This document shows, one piece after another, positions 5,665 through 8,807 of a stretch of 8,807 nucleotides of DNA (position 1 is its first letter; each line of letters begins with the position of its first letter). A program made the position numbers and the translations under genes. A model generated the notes under the pieces. The model had not been told where the DNA came from, did no database searches, and saw nothing but the letters and a program-made list of their open reading frames with translations. The stretch comes from an uncultured Lachnoclostridium sp. GTDB lineage: Bacteria; Bacillota; Clostridia; Lachnospirales; Lachnospiraceae. The stretch is taken from the NCBI GenBank assembly GCA_902464595.1, contig CABQJX010000115.1:1-8807 (forward strand), written 5' to 3'.

Positions 5665-7292
5665 ACATCTGCCTCCCCCTGCCCTATATTTTCTTTTGCC
5701 CTCTTTAATGCTGCTGAAATAAAGCCTTTAAACAGTGGGTGAGCCTGATTGGGGCGGCTCTTAAATTCCGGATGGAACTGTACGCCTACAAAAAACGGAT
5801 GTTCCGGCAATTCTATGGTCTCTGCCAGCCTCTCATCTGGAGAAGTACCGCTGACCACCAGGCCCGCCTTCTCCATCGCCTCACGATATTGATTATTGAA
5901 CTCGTAGCGATGCCGGTGGCGCTCATGGATCAATGGAATCCCATAGCATGCTTCCATTTTTGTCCCAGCCTTGACTTTACATGGATAGCTTCCCAAACGC
6001 AGTGTACCGCCTTTGTCAATCTCATCACTCTGCCCCGGCATAAAATCAATCACCTTATGAGCGCACTGCTCATCAAATTCCCCTGAGTTGGCATCCCTTA
6101 TGCCCAGAACATTTCTGGCAAATTCAATAACAGCAATCTGCATCCCAAGACAGATACCAAAGTAAGGGATATGATTCTCACGGGCATATTCTGCAGACAG
6201 GATCATTCCCTCTATCCCCCGGTTTCCAAAACCGCCTGGAACAATCAGCCCGTCCAGATCCTTGAGAATATCATGCACCGTTTCCTTTGTGAGCCCTTCG
6301 GAATCGATCCAACGGATCTTTACAAATGTATTCTGCTCATATCCGGCATGGCTCATTGCTTCTGCTACAGACAGGTATGCGTCATGAAGCTTTACGTACT
6401 TCCCCACCAGACCAATGTGCACTTCCTCCGAACGGTTCTGGATCCGTTCCACCATCTCCTCCCAATCTGCCAGATCCGGCTTAGGGGCATCGATAGACAG
6501 CTCTCTGCACACTACATTGGAAAATCCAGACTTTTCCAGCATCAGCGGCGCTTCATAGAGATTTGGCAGTGTTCTGTTTTCAATCACACAATCCTCTTTT
6601 ACATTGCAGAACAGGGAAATTTTGTAAAAAATAGATTCTTCCAAGGGCCTGTCAGAACGAAGGACAATAATATTAGGATTAATCCCCATTCCCCGAAGCT
6701 CCTTGACGGAATGCTGTGTCGGCTTTGACTTATGCTCCTCTGAACCACTGAGATAAGGAACCAGAGTCACATGGATAAACAGGCTGTTTTCCCTGCCAAC
6801 CTCCAGTGAAACCTGGCGCACTGCTTCCAGGAATGGCTGAGATTCAATATCTCCGATGGTTCCCCCGATTTCTGTGATCACCACATCCGCATCTGTCTTT
6901 TTGCCTACGCGATACACAAATTCTTTAATTTCATTGGTAATATGAGGGATCACCTGAACGGTAGAACCCAGGTATTCTCCTCTCCGCTCTTTATTCAGAA
7001 CATTCCAGTAAACCTTCCCTGTAGTCAGATTGGAATACTGGTTCAGATCCTCATCGATGAATCTTTCATAATGACCCAGATCCAGATCGGTTTCCGCTCC
7101 GTCTTCCGTCACATATACTTCCCCGTGCTGATACGGGCTCATGGTTCCGGGATCTACGTTTATGTACGGATCTAATTTCTGTGCTGCAACCTTTAATCCT
7201 CTTGCTTTTAAAAGCCGTCCTAAAGAAGCGGCTGTGATTCCCTTTCCCAGTCCAGAAACCACTCCTCCGGTCACAAATATATATTTTGTCAT
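5661..7292 (-). CDS. pyrG: CTP synthase (glutamine hydrolysing)
   Basis: A 543-residue cytoplasmic enzyme that makes CTP from UTP, ATP and glutamine ammonia, the last step of pyrimidine nucleotide synthesis. The N-terminal amidoligase domain begins MTKYIFVTGGVVSGLGKG with the P-loop at about 9-18, followed by KLDPYINVDPGTMSP (39-53), GEVYVTEDGAETDLDLGHYERF (57-78) and EIGGTIGDIES (141-151). The C-terminal class I glutamine amidotransferase domain (about 290-535) has the oxyanion segment PGGFGNRG (352-359), nucleophile C381 in GICLGMQ, and H507/E509 in FHPEF. Length and motifs are complete. An in-frame ATG at 7358 would add 22 residues, but its extension falls in the terminator hairpin region. 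The start at 7292 follows AAAGGA by about nine bases and gives the canonical N-terminus. It is the first gene of the pyrG-purF-dapL operon and sits behind an attenuator-like leader. Confidence 0.97.
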   Translation of the reverse strand: MTKYIFVTGGVVSGLGKGITAASLGRLLKARGLKVAAQKLDPYINVDPGTMSPYQHGEVYVTEDGAETDLDLGHYERFIDEDLNQYSNLTTGKVYWNVLNKERRGEYLGSTVQVIPHITNEIKEFVYRVGKKTDADVVITEIGGTIGDIESQPFLEAVRQVSLEVGRENSLFIHVTLVPYLSGSEEHKSKPTQHSVKELRGMGINPNIIVLRSDRPLEESIFYKISLFCNVKEDCVIENRTLPNLYEAPLMLEKSGFSNVVCRELSIDAPKPDLADWEEMVERIQNRSEEVHIGLVGKYVKLHDAYLSVAEAMSHAGYEQNTFVKIRWIDSEGLTKETVHDILKDLDGLIVPGGFGNRGIEGMILSAEYARENHIPYFGICLGMQIAVIEFARNVLGIRDANSGEFDEQCAHKVIDFMPGQSDEIDKGGTLRLGSYPCKVKAGTKMEACYGIPLIHERHRHRYEFNNQYREAMEKAGLVVSGTSPDERLAETIELPEHPFFVGVQFHPEFKSRPNQAHPLFKGFISAALKRAKENIGQGEADV

Positions 7293-7329
7293 TTTCCTTT
7301 GTCCTTTCCCCGTTCTCCATTTTGAACGC

Positions 7330-7380
7330 AAAAAAGACAAAGAGGCCTTTAAGTTCATCTTAAACTTAAAGACCCCTTTG
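7330..7380 (-). terminator. pyrG: Intrinsic terminator in the pyrG leader, probable attenuator
   Basis: On the minus strand, bases 7380-7363 pair with 7355-7338 as an 18-bp stem, with 16 Watson-Crick pairs and two G-U wobbles. The loop is seven bases and the stem is followed by C and six T residues (7335-7330). The structure lies downstream of the promoter at 7395-7423, beginning only about ten bases after the predicted transcription start, and about 40 bases before the pyrG ATG. It would stop transcripts from that promoter unless relieved, as in the CTP-controlled pyrG attenuators of Gram-positive bacteria. It can also end read-through from the rrf2 gene. On the plus strand there is no T-run after the hairpin, so it works in one direction. 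Confidence 0.85.
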
Positions 7381-7394
7381 CCTTTATGGACGAT

Positions 7395-7423
7395 ATTCTA
7401 CCTCTTACGTTTTATCTTGTCAA
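7395..7423 (-). promoter_or_regulatory. Promoter of the pyrG-purF-dapL operon
   Basis: Minus-strand TTGACA (7423-7418) is followed after exactly 17 bases by TAGAAT (7400-7395, one mismatch to consensus). A/T-rich sequence with A- and T-tracts just upstream (about 7424-7440) could serve as an UP element. The predicted start is near 7387-7391. The transcript would not begin with GGGC, the start needed for the reiterative G-addition mechanism known at Bacillus pyrG. Confidence 0.78.
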
Positions 7424-7441
7424 TCTATTTTTTGCTAAAAT

Positions 7442-7870
7442 TTACACTGCCTTATTACTTCGGATCTCCTGCCTCATTAAGTCGGAAAGAGTAATATGGT
7501 CAAAATAATCATTTACCATGTGATGAAACTCTTTCCACATAGGAAGTGTTTTACACAGGCCTGCACGTTTACATGTCTTCGCATTACATTCCAGGCAGGC
7601 AACCGGAACCAGTTCGCCCTCTGTCAGCCGCAATATATCGCCAACCCGATAATCTTTTGGCTCTCTTGTCAGCCGGTATCCTCCTCCTTTTCCATGTACT
7701 CCCTCCACATAATGATTCTTAGAAAGTACAGGCATGATCCGTTCCATGTATTTTAAAGACAATTCCTGCCGCTCTGCAACCTGCTTCATTGCAACATAAC
7801 CCTCATTCTGGTTTTCCGCAAGATCAAGCAGTACACGAAGCGCATATCTTCCCTTTGTTGATATCAGCAT
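7442..7870 (-). CDS. Rrf2/IscR-like regulator with a four-cysteine cluster
   Basis: A 142-residue DNA-binding regulator of the Rrf2 family. The N-terminus MLISTKGRYALRVLLDLA, the winged helix-turn-helix (about 25-50, including the recognition segment LSLKYMERIMPVL) and the wing GVHGKGGGYRL (57-67) are characteristic. Residues 92-106 contain C92, C95, C100 and C106. This resembles the Fe-S ligand loop of IscR and NsrR, although the spacing is not the same as E. coli IscR. A bound cluster, and so sensing of iron, sulfur, oxygen or NO, is inferred. The gene lies 12 bp after the metY-type sulfhydrylase gene with a GGGGAAAG ribosome site, so the two share a transcript. It could control sulfur assimilation, in the manner of CymR, or Fe-S assembly. 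No isc or suf genes are in view, so the name iscR is not assigned. Confidence 0.93.
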   Translation of the reverse strand: MLISTKGRYALRVLLDLAENQNEGYVAMKQVAERQELSLKYMERIMPVLSKNHYVEGVHGKGGGYRLTREPKDYRVGDILRLTEGELVPVACLECNAKTCKRAGLCKTLPMWKEFHHMVNDYFDHITLSDLMRQEIRSNKAV

Positions 7871-7882
7871 TATCTCTTTCCC

Positions 7883-8807
7883 CTATTCTGCTGCATGAAA
7901 TCCATTCTGTAAATCCTCAATAATATCTTCGATATGCTCTGTTCCTATGGAAAGACGTATGGTATTGGGATGGATCTCCTGCTCCGCCAGTTCTTCCGGT
8001 GAAAGCTGGCTGTGGGTTGTGGTGGCCGGATGAATCACAAGACTTTTTACATCCGCCACATTGGCAAGCAGTGAAAAGATCTTCAGGTTGTCTATAAATC
8101 GGTATGCCGCCTCCCTGCCGCCTTTTATCTCGAATGTAAAAATAGAAGCCCCGCCGTTTGGAAAATATTTTTGATAAAGGGCATGATCCGGATGAGAGGG
8201 AAGGGAAGGATGGTTCACCTTCTCAACCATCGGATGGCTGTTTAAGAAGTCCACCACCATCTTCGTATTTTCTGCATGGCGCTCCAGCCGAAGAGACAGG
8301 GTTTCGATTCCCTGCAGGAGTAAAAACGCTGCAAAGGGGGAAATAGAAGCTCCTGTATCCCGAAGCAGGATCGCCCGGATATACGTAACAAAAGCGGCTG
8401 AACCGGCTGCTTTTACAAAGGATACGCCATGGTAGCTTGGATTAGGCTCAACAATAGCAGGATATTTTCCTGAAGCAGTCCAGTCAAAATTCCCGGAATC
8501 CACAATGATCCCTCCAAGGGTCGTGCCATGACCGCCCAGAAATTTTGTTGCGGAATGTACCACAAGATCCGCGCCGTGTTCTATGGGACGGATAAAATAA
8601 GGGGTTCCAAAAGTATTGTCTACGACAAGAGGAATCCCATGCCTGTGAGCAAGAGAGGCCAAAGCGTCAATATCTGGAATATCGCTGTTAGGATTTCCAA
8701 GGGTCTCGATATAGATGGCTCTTGTATTTTCCTTGATCTCTGCCTCCACTTCATTCAGATCATGGATATTGACAAAGGAAGCGGTGATCCCAAATCCAGG
8801 AAGAGTA
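7883..8807 (-). CDS. metY: O-acetylhomoserine sulfhydrylase (MetY type), 5' end beyond the window
   Basis: The C-terminal part, about 308 residues, of a Cys/Met-metabolism PLP enzyme (gamma family, fold type I). It would form homocysteine from O-acetylhomoserine and sulfide. The frame is open to the window edge, and a full enzyme is about 425 residues, so roughly 120 N-terminal residues are missing. Visible motifs: AIYIETLGNPNSDIPDI (8748-8650 region); VVDNTFGTPY; the PLP lysine in HSATKFLGGHGTTLGG near 8545; and a segment after GNFDW at about residues 100-165 of the visible chain, with SPFAAFLLLQGIETLSLRLERH, that is typical of the MetY subgroup rather than MetB or MetC. The C-terminus has IRLSIGTEHIEDIIEDL. 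The apparent GTG at 8749 is an internal valine codon, not a start. It is followed after 12 bp by the Rrf2-like regulator gene. A side activity as cysteine synthase is known in the family. Confidence 0.94.
   Translation of the reverse strand, partial: TLPGFGITASFVNIHDLNEVEAEIKENTRAIYIETLGNPNSDIPDIDALASLAHRHGIPLVVDNTFGTPYFIRPIEHGADLVVHSATKFLGGHGTTLGGIIVDSGNFDWTASGKYPAIVEPNPSYHGVSFVKAAGSAAFVTYIRAILLRDTGASISPFAAFLLLQGIETLSLRLERHAENTKMVVDFLNSHPMVEKVNHPSLPSHPDHALYQKYFPNGGASIFTFEIKGGREAAYRFIDNLKIFSLLANVADVKSLVIHPATTTHSQLSPEELAEQEIHPNTIRLSIGTEHIEDIIEDLQNGFHAAE

Noticed and set aside
6171..6728. Plus-strand frame of 185 codons inside pyrG
   Set aside because: It lies wholly antisense to a strongly supported gene, has no recognisable domain, and its composition is that of a shadow frame. 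The same holds for the 182-codon plus-strand frame at 4489-5037 inside purF.
7311..7328. Small inverted repeat CGTTC/GAACG just before the pyrG ribosome site
   Set aside because: Only five base pairs with an eight-base loop; too weak to claim as a regulatory structure alone.
7293..7358. Upstream in-frame ATG at 7358 extending PyrG by 22 residues
   Set aside because: The extension runs through the terminator stem and T-run, has no ribosome site, and is not expected from PyrG family N-termini, which begin at MTKYIFVTGG.
8747..8749. GTG as a start codon for the sulfhydrylase
   Set aside because: The frame continues upstream to the window edge with family-typical residues (LPGFGITASFVN), so this GTG is an internal valine.

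Overview
The window reads like a chromosomal segment of a low-to-mid-GC Gram-positive anaerobe, probably a Lachnospiraceae-type Clostridium. Three things suggest this: the DUF6110-like protein next to a metal P-type ATPase, the Fe-S type PurF, and the use of the LL-diaminopimelate aminotransferase (DapL) route to lysine. The family-level assignment is inference. Every supportable gene lies on the minus strand, so transcription runs from high to low coordinates. No tRNA, rRNA, CRISPR array, insertion sequence or phage gene was seen.

In transcription order, the window opens with the 3' part of a MetY-type O-acetylhomoserine sulfhydrylase (cut by the window edge). Twelve bases later comes an Rrf2/IscR-like regulator with four clustered cysteines, so this pair looks like a sulfur-metabolism unit with its own sensor. 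A 149-bp gap follows. It holds a near-consensus promoter with a strong intrinsic terminator only about ten bases downstream of the predicted transcription start, an arrangement typical of pyrG attenuation. Then come pyrG (CTP synthase), purF (glutamine-PRPP amidotransferase) and dapL (LL-DAP aminotransferase). They are joined by 4-bp ATGA overlaps or near-overlaps and are almost certainly one transcript linking pyrimidine, purine and lysine/peptidoglycan supply.

Thirteen bases past the dapL stop, a second near-consensus promoter starts a compact metal-transport module. It contains an easily missed 26-codon membrane microprotein, a 100-aa DUF6110-like protein with one membrane helix and an acidic tail, and a 701-aa P1B-type ATPase that has no CxxC metal-binding domain and carries an SCA motif where CPx is expected. 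A hairpin plus T-run ends the unit right at the ATPase stop codon. The small single-helix partner resembles, in layout, the mycobacterial PacL (DUF1490) proteins that work with CtpC-type ATPases; this comparison is an inference.

The low-coordinate end holds a LysR-type gene that stops after its DNA-binding domain, so it is either a truncated gene or a decayed remnant.
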